A DNA stretch of 64,000 nt. Source: Halopenitus malekzadehii (GTDB taxonomy: Archaea; Halobacteriota; Halobacteria; Halobacteriales; Haloferacaceae). How positions within the stretch are numbered: the first letter of the stretch is position 1; each line of letters opens with the position of its first letter. Below the pieces are notes generated by a model, which worked only from the letters and a program-made list of their open reading frames with translations, was not told the origin of the DNA and did not search any database. A program made the translations under genes and the position numbers. Positions 50,249-58,417 of the stretch are shown in pieces. Where the stretch lies: assembly GCF_900108505.1 (NCBI RefSeq), contig NZ_FNWU01000001.1, positions 1,008,725 to 1,072,724 on the forward strand. The letters are read 5' to 3'.

Positions 50249-51442
50249 ATGGTGACGGTCGCGCTGGCTGGCAAACCGAACGCGGGAAAATCGACCCTGT
50301 ATACCGCTGCAACGATGGCCGATGTCGATGTCGCGAACTACCCGTTCACGACGATCGACGCGAACCGAGGAGTCACACACGTCCGTACCGAGTGTCCGTG
50401 CCTCGCTCGAAACGAGCGATGTGGGGCGGAGAACTGCCGCGGCGGGACGCGATACGTTCCGGTCGAACTCCTCGACGTGGCCGGGCTCGTCCCCGGCGCA
50501 CACGAGGGCAAGGGGCTGGGCAACCAGTTCCTCGACGAGCTGACCAACGCGGACGTCATCCTCAACGTCGTCGACGCCTCCGGCGGAACCGACGCGGAGG
50601 GGGAACCGGTTCCGGTCGGGAGCCACGATCCGCTCGAGGACGTCGACTTCATCGAACGCGAGATGAACCTCTGGCTCGCCGGGATCATCGACCGCAACTG
50701 GGAGGGCGTCGAACGGAAGTCACGATCGCCCGATTTCGACCTCGAGGAGGCACTCACCGACCTACTTACGGGGTTCGGCGCGACGACGGCGGACGTGACG
50801 GCGGTCCTCCGGTCGATCGACTATCCCAATGACCCATTTAAGTGGACGGACGAGGATCGCGAACGGCTCGCCCGGGACCTTCGCCGCCGAAGCAAACCGA
50901 TCGTCGTCGTCGCCAACAAGGCGGACGCCGCGCCCCAGGCGAACATCGATCGGCTTCGGGAGCAAACCGACCAGCCGGTCGTGTTCGCCACCGCCGACGG
51001 CGAGCTCGGACTCAGGCGGGCCGCCGACGCCGGCGTCGTCGAGTATGACCCCGGCGATCCGGGGTTCGATATCGTCGACGACGACGCGGTCTCGGACGAG
51101 CAGCGCGAGGGTCTCGAGCAGATTCGTGACGTGATCGACGACATCGGCGACACCGGCGTGCAGACGGCCCTGAACACGGCCGTGTACGATCGGCTCGACC
51201 GGTTCACCGCGTATCCGGTCCAGGACGCCTCGAAGTGGACCGACGCCCGCGGCAACGTCCTTCCCGACGCGTTTCTGCTCCGGGCGGGCGCGACCCCGAG
51301 GGATCTCGCGTACGCCGTCCACACGGACATCGGCGAGGGCTACCTCCACGCGATCGACGCGCGGTCGAACCGCCGGATCGGGGAGGACCACGAGCTCACG
51401 GAGGGCGACGTGATCAAGGTCGTCTCGACGGCCGGGCCGTGA
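50249..51442 (+). CDS. YchF/DRG-type GTP-binding protein with TGS domain
   Basis: A 397-residue P-loop GTPase of the OBG family. It shows G1 AGKPNAGKSTLYTAAT, G2/G3 PFTTIDANRGVTHV and ELLDVAGLVPGAHEGKG (DxxG), G4 VVANKAD (NKxD), and a C-terminal TGS domain (TAYPVQDASKW...GATPRDLAYAVHTDIGEGYLHAI, in part). A small cysteine-bearing insertion CPCLARNERCGAENCRGG sits after G2 and looks like a metal site. These proteins act in translation or ribosome quality control in archaea. The gene follows the small DUF5800-like gene by 3 nt. Confidence 0.9.
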   Translation: MVTVALAGKPNAGKSTLYTAATMADVDVANYPFTTIDANRGVTHVRTECPCLARNERCGAENCRGGTRYVPVELLDVAGLVPGAHEGKGLGNQFLDELTNADVILNVVDASGGTDAEGEPVPVGSHDPLEDVDFIEREMNLWLAGIIDRNWEGVERKSRSPDFDLEEALTDLLTGFGATTADVTAVLRSIDYPNDPFKWTDEDRERLARDLRRRSKPIVVVANKADAAPQANIDRLREQTDQPVVFATADGELGLRRAADAGVVEYDPGDPGFDIVDDDAVSDEQREGLEQIRDVIDDIGDTGVQTALNTAVYDRLDRFTAYPVQDASKWTDARGNVLPDAFLLRAGATPRDLAYAVHTDIGEGYLHAIDARSNRRIGEDHELTEGDVIKVVSTAGP

Positions 51443-51631
51443 TCCGACCCTCCCGACGGAGATAGCGGAAACCATATCCTGTTTTTGGCACGCGACCGGT
51501 CGGATGCTAGAGAATGGGTGATATTCCCACGCAGCCACGAATACAGTCCGTTCAGATTTTGAAGGAGACGTTCGGGTCATTCCGCCCGACAGCCACGACT
51601 CAGAAATAACTAACAAGCATCATAGATGTGA

Positions 51632-51648
51632 ATAAATATTCCATTTAT
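51632..51648 (+). promoter_or_regulatory. AT-rich inverted repeat upstream of the SsuA-like gene
   Basis: ATAAAT-ATTCC-ATTTAT is a perfect 6-bp-arm palindrome just upstream of the TATA box (51653-51660). It is suited to a regulator acting on the ABC transporter operon. Confidence 0.45.
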
Positions 51649-51652
51649 GCAT

Positions 51653-51660
51653 ACTTTATA
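51653..51660 (+). promoter_or_regulatory. TATA box for the SsuABC-like operon
   Basis: ACTTTATA lies 29-36 bp before ATG 51689, followed by a GGAGG-like stretch at 51680-51684 that may act as a ribosome-binding site. Confidence 0.55.
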
Positions 51661-51688
51661 GGGGATACGGCCGGTACGTGGAGGCAAG

Positions 51689-52744
51689 ATGGACCGACGA
51701 GGATTCCTGACGACGGCCGGAACGACGATCGCCACGCCGCTCGTGGCTGGCTGCATCGCGACCGGCGGAAGCGGTGGCGGAAACGGCAACGCCGGCGGCT
51801 CGAACGACGGGTCCGGAACGAATTCCGGGAACGGATCGAGCGGCGGCGACGGTAGAACGATCACGGTCGATTGGGCCTACTACAACCCGATCAGCCTCGT
51901 GCTCCGGGACCACGGCTGGCTCGAGGAGGAGTTCGCCGACGACGACGTCTCGATCGAGTGGGTGCTCAGCCTCGGAAGCAACCAGGCCAACGAGTACTCC
52001 CAGAGCGGGTCCGCCGAGTTCGCCTCGACGGCGGGGATCGCGGCGCTGCTCGCACGCACGAACGGCGTCCCGATCCGGACGCCGTACATCTACTCGAAGC
52101 CGGAGTGGACCGCGCTCGTGGCCAAATCCGACTCGGGGATCGAGGAGGTCGCGGACCTGGAGGGCAAACGCGTCGCCGCGACGCGAGGAACCGACCCGTA
52201 CTTCTTCCTGCTCCAGGCCCTCGAGACCGCCGGACTCTCCGAGTCCGACGTCGAGGTCGTCCACCTCCAGCATCCCGACGGGCAGTCGGCGCTCGTGCAG
52301 GACGACGTCGACGCGTGGGCCGGTCTGGACCCCCATATGGCCGAGCTGGAGCTGGAACACGACGTCGATCTGTTCTTCCGGGAGCCCGACTTCAACACCT
52401 ACGGCTTCCTCAACGTGCTCGATGGATTCCTCGAGGACCATCCCGAGGACGCACGTCGGGTCCTCGAGACCTACGAGCGCGGGCGCCAGTGGGCACTCGA
52501 GAATCCCCAGGAGACGGCGTCGATCCTCGCCGCCGAATCGGACATGTCCCAGGCGGTCGCCGAGCGCGTGTTCGTCGAGCGAAACGACCTCTCGACCGCG
52601 CTCCCCGGCGAGCAGCATCGTGACCTCCTCTCCACGCTGGCGCCCATCCTGAAGGACGAGGGGATGGTCCAGCCCGACGCCGACCTCCAGGCGCGGATCG
52701 ACGAGCTGATCGACTCCGAGACCGCACGCGAGGTGGTGAACTGA
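51689..52744 (+). CDS. ABC transporter substrate-binding lipoprotein (SsuA/TauA type)
   Basis: A 351-residue exported protein. The N-terminus combines a twin-arginine motif (DRRGFLTTAG) with a lipobox ending in Cys22 (LVAGC), so it is a Tat-dependent lipoprotein. A Gly/Ser/Asn linker precedes the periplasmic-binding domain of the NMT1/SsuA class (SGSAEFASTAGIAALLARTNG, VPIRTPYIYSKPEWTALVAK, DLEGKRVAATRGTDPYFFLL). It captures aliphatic sulfonates, thiamine precursors or related anions. The stop shares one base with the permease ATG. Confidence 0.9.
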   Translation: MDRRGFLTTAGTTIATPLVAGCIATGGSGGGNGNAGGSNDGSGTNSGNGSSGGDGRTITVDWAYYNPISLVLRDHGWLEEEFADDDVSIEWVLSLGSNQANEYSQSGSAEFASTAGIAALLARTNGVPIRTPYIYSKPEWTALVAKSDSGIEEVADLEGKRVAATRGTDPYFFLLQALETAGLSESDVEVVHLQHPDGQSALVQDDVDAWAGLDPHMAELELEHDVDLFFREPDFNTYGFLNVLDGFLEDHPEDARRVLETYERGRQWALENPQETASILAAESDMSQAVAERVFVERNDLSTALPGEQHRDLLSTLAPILKDEGMVQPDADLQARIDELIDSETAREVVN

Positions 52745-53577
52745 TGGCGACGGTCGAGGACCACGACGGCGTGACGGCGATCGGGGAGCGTCTGACCGCG
52801 TGGGTTCGCGACCGTTCTCCGTCCGCGATTGGCTTCCCGCGCCGTGCCCTCGGCCTCGTCGTACCCGGCCTGCTCGTCGTTGGCTGGCACCTGCTCATCA
52901 CCCAGGGCGTCTTCCAGCCCCACCAGCTACCGGCGCCGATGACCGTCCTCTCGACGTTCGTGGCGATGGGTGCCTCCGGCGAGCTGTGGGGCCACCTCAG
53001 CGTCACGATCCAGCGCGTCGCGTTCGGCGTGCTCTTCGGCGTGAGCGCCGGGATCGTCTTCGGGACGATCACCGGGCTGTTCGGGCTCGCGAACGACCTG
53101 CTGGATCCCCTCCTTCAGAGCATGAAGAACATTCCCTCGCTGGCGTGGGTCCCGCTGTTCCTGTTGTGGTTCGGCATCGGCGAGAGCGCGAAGGTGACGC
53201 TCATCGCGCTGGGTGCGTTCTTCCCGGTGTACCTCAACCTCTCCACGGGGATCCAGGGGATCGACGAGGACCTCCTCGAGGTCGTCGAGGTCTACGACGT
53301 CGGCCGCCTCGAGACGCTTCGGCGCGTCGTCTTCCCCGCCGCCCTCCCGAACCTGCTGGTCGGCATCCGCGGCGGCGTCGGGTTGGCGTGGATGTTCGTG
53401 GTCGCGGCCGAGCTGATCGCCGCCAGCCAGGGCCTCGGCTTCCTGTTGAGCGACGGCCGGGTGCTCGCACGTCCCGACATCATCGTCGGCTCGATCCTGC
53501 TGTTCGCGTCACTCGGAAACCTCTCGGACATCGGTGTGAAGGCGTTACAGCGACGACTCGTCTACTGGAGCGCCTAG
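52744..53577 (+). CDS. ABC transporter permease (SsuC type)
   Basis: A 277-residue membrane protein with six helices and the EAA-like loop of BinPDC permeases ([40 protein letters not shown], in part: [17 protein letters not shown]). It forms the channel that imports the substrate captured by the upstream lipoprotein. The ATG overlaps the previous stop by one base (TGATG). The ATPase ATG follows 1 nt after its TAG stop. Confidence 0.9.
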   Translation: MATVEDHDGVTAIGERLTAWVRDRSPSAIGFPRRALGLVVPGLLVVGWHLLITQGVFQPHQLPAPMTVLSTFVAMGASGELWGHLSVTIQRVAFGVLFGVSAGIVFGTITGLFGLANDLLDPLLQSMKNIPSLAWVPLFLLWFGIGESAKVTLIALGAFFPVYLNLSTGIQGIDEDLLEVVEVYDVGRLETLRRVVFPAALPNLLVGIRGGVGLAWMFVVAAELIAASQGLGFLLSDGRVLARPDIIVGSILLFASLGNLSDIGVKALQRRLVYWSA

Positions 53578-53578
53578 G

Positions 53579-54292
53579 ATGATCGAGACGCGCTCGCTCA
53601 CCAAGACCTACGACGACACGGTCGCGCTCCGCGAGGTCGACTTCGCGGCCGACGACGGGGAGTTCGTCTCAGTCGTCGGTCCGTCCGGCTGCGGGAAGAG
53701 TACCCTGCTGCGCGTGCTCGCCGGCCTCGAGTCGGGCTTCGACGGGACGGCCTCGATTGACGGGACACCGGTGAACGCCGGCGGCAGCGACGACGTCGGG
53801 GTCGTCTTTCAGGACCCGCGCCTGCTCCCGTGGGCGACCGTCCGGGAGAACGTTCGGATCGGCTTTGACGAGTCGGTGACCGACGACCGCATCGACGACC
53901 TGATCGACCGCGTCGGACTCGACGGCTTCGAGATGGCACTTCCCGAGGAACTCTCCGGCGGGATGGCCCAGCGGGTCGCGCTCGCTCGTGGGCTGGCGTA
54001 CGGCCCGCAGGCCCTCCTGCTCGACGAGCCGTTCAGCGCGCTCGACGCGCTGACGAAGGTCGAGCAACAGGAGTTCCTGCTCGACGTGCGGGACGACATC
54101 GACGCGACGGTCGTCCTTGTGACCCACGACGTCGAGGAGGCCGTCTACCTCGCCGACCGTGTCGTCGTGCTGGGCGGCCAGCCCGGCACCGTCGTCGCGG
54201 ACGTCGAGGTGCCTCTCGATCGACCCCGCGATCGAACGGACGAGCGGCTGATCGAGACTCGCGAGCGCGTGACGGACGCGCTCGGGGTGTGA
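53579..54292 (+). CDS. ABC transporter ATP-binding protein (SsuB type)
   Basis: A 237-residue ATPase with Walker [12 protein letters not shown]-loop [10 protein letters not shown], signature [15 protein letters not shown], Walker [14 protein letters not shown] and switch His [15 protein letters not shown]. It powers the importer encoded by the two genes before it. It closely follows the permease (1 nt gap). Confidence 0.9.
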   Translation: MIETRSLTKTYDDTVALREVDFAADDGEFVSVVGPSGCGKSTLLRVLAGLESGFDGTASIDGTPVNAGGSDDVGVVFQDPRLLPWATVRENVRIGFDESVTDDRIDDLIDRVGLDGFEMALPEELSGGMAQRVALARGLAYGPQALLLDEPFSALDALTKVEQQEFLLDVRDDIDATVVLVTHDVEEAVYLADRVVVLGGQPGTVVADVEVPLDRPRDRTDERLIETRERVTDALGV

Positions 54293-54369
54293 TCGCCCCC
54301 TCTCCCCACTGCCGAGGGAACAGCCGTTCCGCCATCCGTCAGACGCGCGCGTGACGACGGCACAACTGC

Positions 54370-54377
54370 TTTATATA
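54370..54377 (+). promoter_or_regulatory. TATA box for dacZ
   Basis: TTTATATA lies 24-31 bp before the dacZ ATG (54401), a strong leaderless promoter. Confidence 0.7.
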
Positions 54378-54400
54378 CGGGGTCGGACGTTTAAGTAACG

Positions 54401-55210
54401 ATGTCCACCCTCACCGACCTTCTCGGCGACGTCGTGGCCGACGTCGACGACGTCTTCCTGTTTTCCCCGAGCGGATCGTTTCACGACCGGTTCCGCGAGG
54501 CCGACGTCGACGTCGTCGTCGTCGATACCGAAAACGACGTCGACGCCGAGACGTTCGTCGAACTCCCGCTGGAGTTCGATAACGTCCGCGACCGGATCCG
54601 GTTCGGCATCGAGGGCGCGGTCGAGAACGGGATCGTCGAGGAGGGCGACGCGATCGCCTGTTCGGTGGCGGTGTTCGCCGACGACGCGGATTCGGTGATC
54701 CGCGTCCGGGCGACCGAGGACATGGGGTCCGGGATCTACGACCTGTTCGTCGACTCACGAGCCGACCCGGACGTCATCCGTGACGTCTTCCAGGTGGCGA
54801 TCGAACTCGGCAAGAAGGGCCAGAAAGGCAAGCCGGTCGGCGCGCTGTTCGTCGTCGGGGACGCCGGAAAGGTGATGAACAAATCGCGACCGCTCAGCTA
54901 CAACCCCTTCGAGAAGAGCCACGTTCACGTCGGCGACCCGATCGTGAACGTGATGTTGAAGGAGTTCTCCCGGCTCGACGGCGCGTTCGTGATCTCCGAC
55001 TCGGGGAAGATCGTCTCCGCGTACCGCTACCTCGAGCCGGCCGCCGAGGGTGTCGACATTCCCAAGGGACTCGGCGCACGGCACATGGCCGCCGGCGCGA
55101 TCACGCGTGACACGAACGCGACCGCGATCGTGCTCTCCGAGTCCGACGGGCTCGTGCGGGCGTTCAAGGGGGGACGGCTCATCCTCGAGGTCGATCCGGA
55201 GGCGTACTGA
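54401..55210 (+). CDS. dacZ: Archaeal diadenylate cyclase DacZ
   Basis: A 269-residue enzyme that makes c-di-AMP from two ATP. The C-terminal DAC domain carries RLDGAFVISDSGKIVSAYRYL, with the catalytic Asp-Gly-Ala at 193-195, and LGARHMAAGAITRDTNATAI, where GARH (225-228) corresponds to the bacterial RHR region. The N-terminal 130 residues contain a pyruvate-kinase-like small domain typical of archaeal DacZ. c-di-AMP controls osmotic and potassium homeostasis in Haloferax. The gene has a clear TATA box, and its stop shares one base with the start of an MscS channel gene (TGATG), so channel and cyclase are translationally coupled. Confidence 0.92.
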   Translation: MSTLTDLLGDVVADVDDVFLFSPSGSFHDRFREADVDVVVVDTENDVDAETFVELPLEFDNVRDRIRFGIEGAVENGIVEEGDAIACSVAVFADDADSVIRVRATEDMGSGIYDLFVDSRADPDVIRDVFQVAIELGKKGQKGKPVGALFVVGDAGKVMNKSRPLSYNPFEKSHVHVGDPIVNVMLKEFSRLDGAFVISDSGKIVSAYRYLEPAAEGVDIPKGLGARHMAAGAITRDTNATAIVLSESDGLVRAFKGGRLILEVDPEAY

Positions 55211-56016
55211 TGACGGGGATGTCCGTCCCGATCACGGTACAGGAAACGGTTTCGGAGGTGATCGCGCTGGTTCCGCCGCGCATCTGGCTCGCGTTATTCA
55301 TCGTCATCTTCGGAGTCATCGCCGGCTACCTCGTCGAAGTGGTCAACCGACGACTGCTTGAACGAGCCGGCGTTCCGGCGTCTACCGAAGGAACCGCCTT
55401 CGAGCGAACCGTACGCGGGTTCGGGCTCTCGACGGTGACCATCATTGCGAAACTCTCGAACTACTTCATCGTCGGGATCGCCGTCCTCACGGCCCTGTCG
55501 GTCGCCGACGTCCAATACACCGAGCTCTTCTGGGGCGACGTCGCGACGTTCGTGCCGCGGCTGTTCATCGCGATCGTCGTCCTGATCGTCGGGATCGTGG
55601 TCGGCGACAAGATCGAGTTATACGTCGCCGAACGGCTCCGCGGGGTCAAACTCCCGGAAACGGGCGTGATATCCACCGTCGCGAAATACAGCGTCGTCTA
55701 CGTCGCGGCCCTGATCGCCCTCGATCAGATCGGCGTCGCGACCCTGGCGTTGATAGTCCTACTTGCGGCCTATGCGTTCGCGCTCGTGGTGCTCACCGCC
55801 TTGGCCACCAAGGACCTGCTCGCTGCCGCCGCCGCCGGAGTGTTTCTCCTCCTGCGACACCCGTACGGGATCGGCGACGAGGTGAAAGTCGCGGACCGAC
55901 GCGGGATCGTTCAGGAGGTCGACCTGTTCGTCACGCACATCGAGACCGACGGCGAGGAACACGTCCTGCCGAACCACATCGTGTTCCGTGAGGGGATCGT
56001 CAGAATACGGGACTAG
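55210..56016 (+). CDS. MscS-family mechanosensitive channel, copy 2 (dacZ-coupled)
   Basis: A 268-residue membrane protein with an N-terminal helix, further helices ([42 protein letters not shown]), the pore helix ([24 protein letters not shown]) and a short beta domain ending in [14 protein letters not shown]. It lacks the large C-terminal alpha/beta domain of full MscS. It is coupled to dacZ, suggesting c-di-AMP-linked osmotic relief. The stop overlaps the stop of the convergent acyltransferase in the sequence CTAG (56013-56016). Confidence 0.88.
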   Translation: MTGMSVPITVQETVSEVIALVPPRIWLALFIVIFGVIAGYLVEVVNRRLLERAGVPASTEGTAFERTVRGFGLSTVTIIAKLSNYFIVGIAVLTALSVADVQYTELFWGDVATFVPRLFIAIVVLIVGIVVGDKIELYVAERLRGVKLPETGVISTVAKYSVVYVAALIALDQIGVATLALIVLLAAYAFALVVLTALATKDLLAAAAAGVFLLLRHPYGIGDEVKVADRRGIVQEVDLFVTHIETDGEEHVLPNHIVFREGIVRIRD

Positions 56017-56621
56017 CTCCGCTCACCGGACGTCTCGGCTTCGCGTTCGGAGACCACCTCGGCCGGCACGCCGGCGACGGTCGTCCCGGCCGGAACGTCC
56101 TTGGTCACGAGCGAGTTGGCGGCGACACGAGCGTCCTCCCCGATCGTCACCCCGGGCAACACGATCGCGCCGGCGCCGATCATCGCGCGTTGCCGCACCA
56201 CCACGTCGCCGAGCCGATATTCGTCCTGGAGGAACTCGTGACACAGCAGGGTGGCGTCGTATCCGACGATCGCGTCCGATTCGATCGAGATCCGCTCGGG
56301 CCAGAACACGTCCGGCGTCGACTCCAGCCCCCAGGAGACGCCCGCGCCGACCGAGACCCCGATCCGCCGCAACAACCAGTTCTTGAGCCGGAGGCTTGGC
56401 GAGATCCGGCACGCCAGTATCACGAGATAGTTCCTGACGACGACGAGCGGCGACTTCGCGTCCGGCCAGGACCACAGCGAGTTGCGCGGTCCCGGGGTCG
56501 CGACCCGGTCCAACTGGTCACGACGCCGTGGCCCGGTTTCGCCCGAGCCGTCGACGTCCTCGTCCCCGGGGCTTGAGGGATCCGAGGGGCGCTCCGACGC
56601 CCCGTGGTGCTCGTCGTTCAC
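56013..56621 (-). CDS. Hexapeptide-repeat acyltransferase
   Basis: A 202-residue protein. A disordered acidic leader of about 45 residues is followed by a helical region ([22 protein letters not shown]) and a left-handed beta-helix acyltransferase ([70 protein letters not shown]). It probably acetylates a sugar or similar acceptor. I choose the GTG start at 56621 because CTTTAACC (56643-56650) provides a TATA box 26 bp upstream; the longer open frame has shadow composition. Its stop shares CTAG with the stop of the convergent MscS gene. Confidence 0.82.
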   Translation of the reverse strand: MNDEHHGASERPSDPSSPGDEDVDGSGETGPRRRDQLDRVATPGPRNSLWSWPDAKSPLVVVRNYLVILACRISPSLRLKNWLLRRIGVSVGAGVSWGLESTPDVFWPERISIESDAIVGYDATLLCHEFLQDEYRLGDVVVRQRAMIGAGAIVLPGVTIGEDARVAANSLVTKDVPAGTTVAGVPAEVVSEREAETSGERS

Positions 56622-56642
56622 GCCGTTCGATCCGCTCCCCGT

Positions 56643-56650
56643 GGTTAAAG
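56643..56650 (-). promoter_or_regulatory. TATA-like box for the acyltransferase gene
   Basis: Read on the minus strand this is CTTTAACC, centred 26 bp before GTG 56621. Confidence 0.5.
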
Positions 56651-56904
56651 ACCTCGCGCTCACGACTACCTCCGCGCGCGGTTGTCTCTCTGCCCACCGC
56701 CGCCCCCAGTCACGGCGCCGCCTCCGGTCACGGGTCCCGTGTTCCGACCCTTCAAACCGAATGCCGACGCATCCGTCCGCGTGCCGTGATCCCACCGACC
56801 CACGACGGTCCAGGCGGGTGCGTGACGCGCCGTCGTGGGATCTTCCCGGACCCCACCGCCCCGGACCGACGGAATGCGTCACCTGCTCGCAAGCACTCGG
56901 GCAG

Positions 56905-58188
56905 TCACTCCCGAATGGCGTCCATATGCTCGAGCCGTCGGTCGATGAGGGACGCGGTTCCGATGTCGTGTCGGATCCGCACCCGATCGCCGGCGGCGGA
57001 GAGCGCCTCCGAGGCCACCGATTCCGCCGCCTCGATCGACGCCCCCAACCCGACGACGGCGAAGGCGCGTGAGGTCGTCGTGTAGAGCCCGTCCTCCCGC
57101 TCGTCGACGCTGGCGTAGAACAGCAGCGCGTCCCCGACGCTTTCCTCGTCGACATCGATGCGGGCGCCCGCGTCCGGGCCCGTCGGGTAGCCATCGGGTA
57201 CGGCGTACTTACAGACGGTGGCTCGCTCGGCGAAGGACAGCTCCGGAAGGCTCTCTCCGTCGCGAGCGGCGGTGATCACGTCGATGAACGGCGTTTCGAG
57301 TACCGGGAGCGTGTTCATCGCCTCCGGGTCGCCGAACCGGGCGTTGAACTCGACGACCTTCGGTCCCTCGGCGGTGAGCATAAACTGTCCGTAGAGGACG
57401 CCCGTATATTCCGGCAGCGCCTCGACGACCGCCTCGATGACCGCGACGGCGTCGTCGTAGTCTCCGTCGTCCATAAACGGCAGCGAGAACTCGGCGTCGG
57501 AGTAGGAACCCATCCCACCCGTGTTCGGTCCTTCGTCGCCCTCGTAGGCGCGTTTGTGGTCCTGGACCGCCGGCGTTGTCCGCACGTCGCCGTTGGCGAC
57601 GAACGCCTGGATCGTGAACTCCTCACCGACGAGCCGTTCCTCCAACACGACGCGGTCGTACTCGGACTCCCGGAGATATTCCTTCGCTTCGGCGGCGGTG
57701 ACCTGGTCGCCGATCACCTTGACGCCCTTCCCGCCGGTGAGTCCGACGGGTTTGACGGCGAGGTCGCCGTCGTACTCATCGATGTACTCGCAGGCGGCCT
57801 CCATATCGGTGAACGTCTCGAAATCCGGACAGCCCGGGATGTCGTTGTTCCGCATAAACCGCCGTTGGTAGGCCTTGTCCGTCTCGATCCGTGCCGCCTC
57901 CTGGTGCGGGCCGAACGTGTATACGCCGACCTCATCGAGGGCGTCGGCGACGCCGGCGGCAAGCGCCGATTCGGGGCCGATCACGGCCACACTCGCGTCG
58001 ATCGACTCGGCGTAGTCGACGATTGCCGCCGCATCCGTCTCCGAGGTGGTCTCGAACCCCTCCGCGAGCCGGGCGATCCCGGGGTTCCGGTTGCTCGCAC
58101 AGGCGTGAAGTTCACAATCCGGAGCGAGTGCGCGGGCGATCGCGTGTTCGCGGCCGCCGCCACCGATCAGCAACACGGTCTCGGTCAT
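56905..58188 (-). CDS. purD: Phosphoribosylamine-glycine ligase PurD
   Basis: A 427-residue ATP-grasp enzyme that joins glycine to phosphoribosylamine in purine biosynthesis. The N-terminus [16 protein letters not shown] binds the phosphoribosyl group, [16 protein letters not shown] follows, and the ATP-grasp domain contains [41 protein letters not shown] and [14 protein letters not shown]. The start at 58188 has a GATTTACAC element about 27 bp upstream (minus strand). PurL in the same window catalyses a later step of the pathway. The adjacent 283-bp stretch between this gene and the acyltransferase (56622-56904) contains only that promoter. Confidence 0.95.
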   Translation of the reverse strand: MTETVLLIGGGGREHAIARALAPDCELHACASNRNPGIARLAEGFETTSETDAAAIVDYAESIDASVAVIGPESALAAGVADALDEVGVYTFGPHQEAARIETDKAYQRRFMRNNDIPGCPDFETFTDMEAACEYIDEYDGDLAVKPVGLTGGKGVKVIGDQVTAAEAKEYLRESEYDRVVLEERLVGEEFTIQAFVANGDVRTTPAVQDHKRAYEGDEGPNTGGMGSYSDAEFSLPFMDDGDYDDAVAVIEAVVEALPEYTGVLYGQFMLTAEGPKVVEFNARFGDPEAMNTLPVLETPFIDVITAARDGESLPELSFAERATVCKYAVPDGYPTGPDAGARIDVDEESVGDALLFYASVDEREDGLYTTTSRAFAVVGLGASIEAAESVASEALSAAGDRVRIRHDIGTASLIDRRLEHMDAIRE

Positions 58189-58417
58189 ACGCGAGGGGTT
58201 TCCGCACGGTAGTGTAAATCTTGTCGTTACATCCGACGGATACAACCACGATCGTGGATCAGAGCCGGGGATCACCATCGTCGAACACGGGGGTCGTCGA
58301 TTCCGGTCGTCGCCGACCTCAACCGCCGTCGAGCCAAGACTCGAGAACCCCGGTCGACGGCGCGCTCGGAGCTTCGAGTGTCGACGGCTTTTCACCGTGG
58401 CCGCCGTACCGGCAGCT

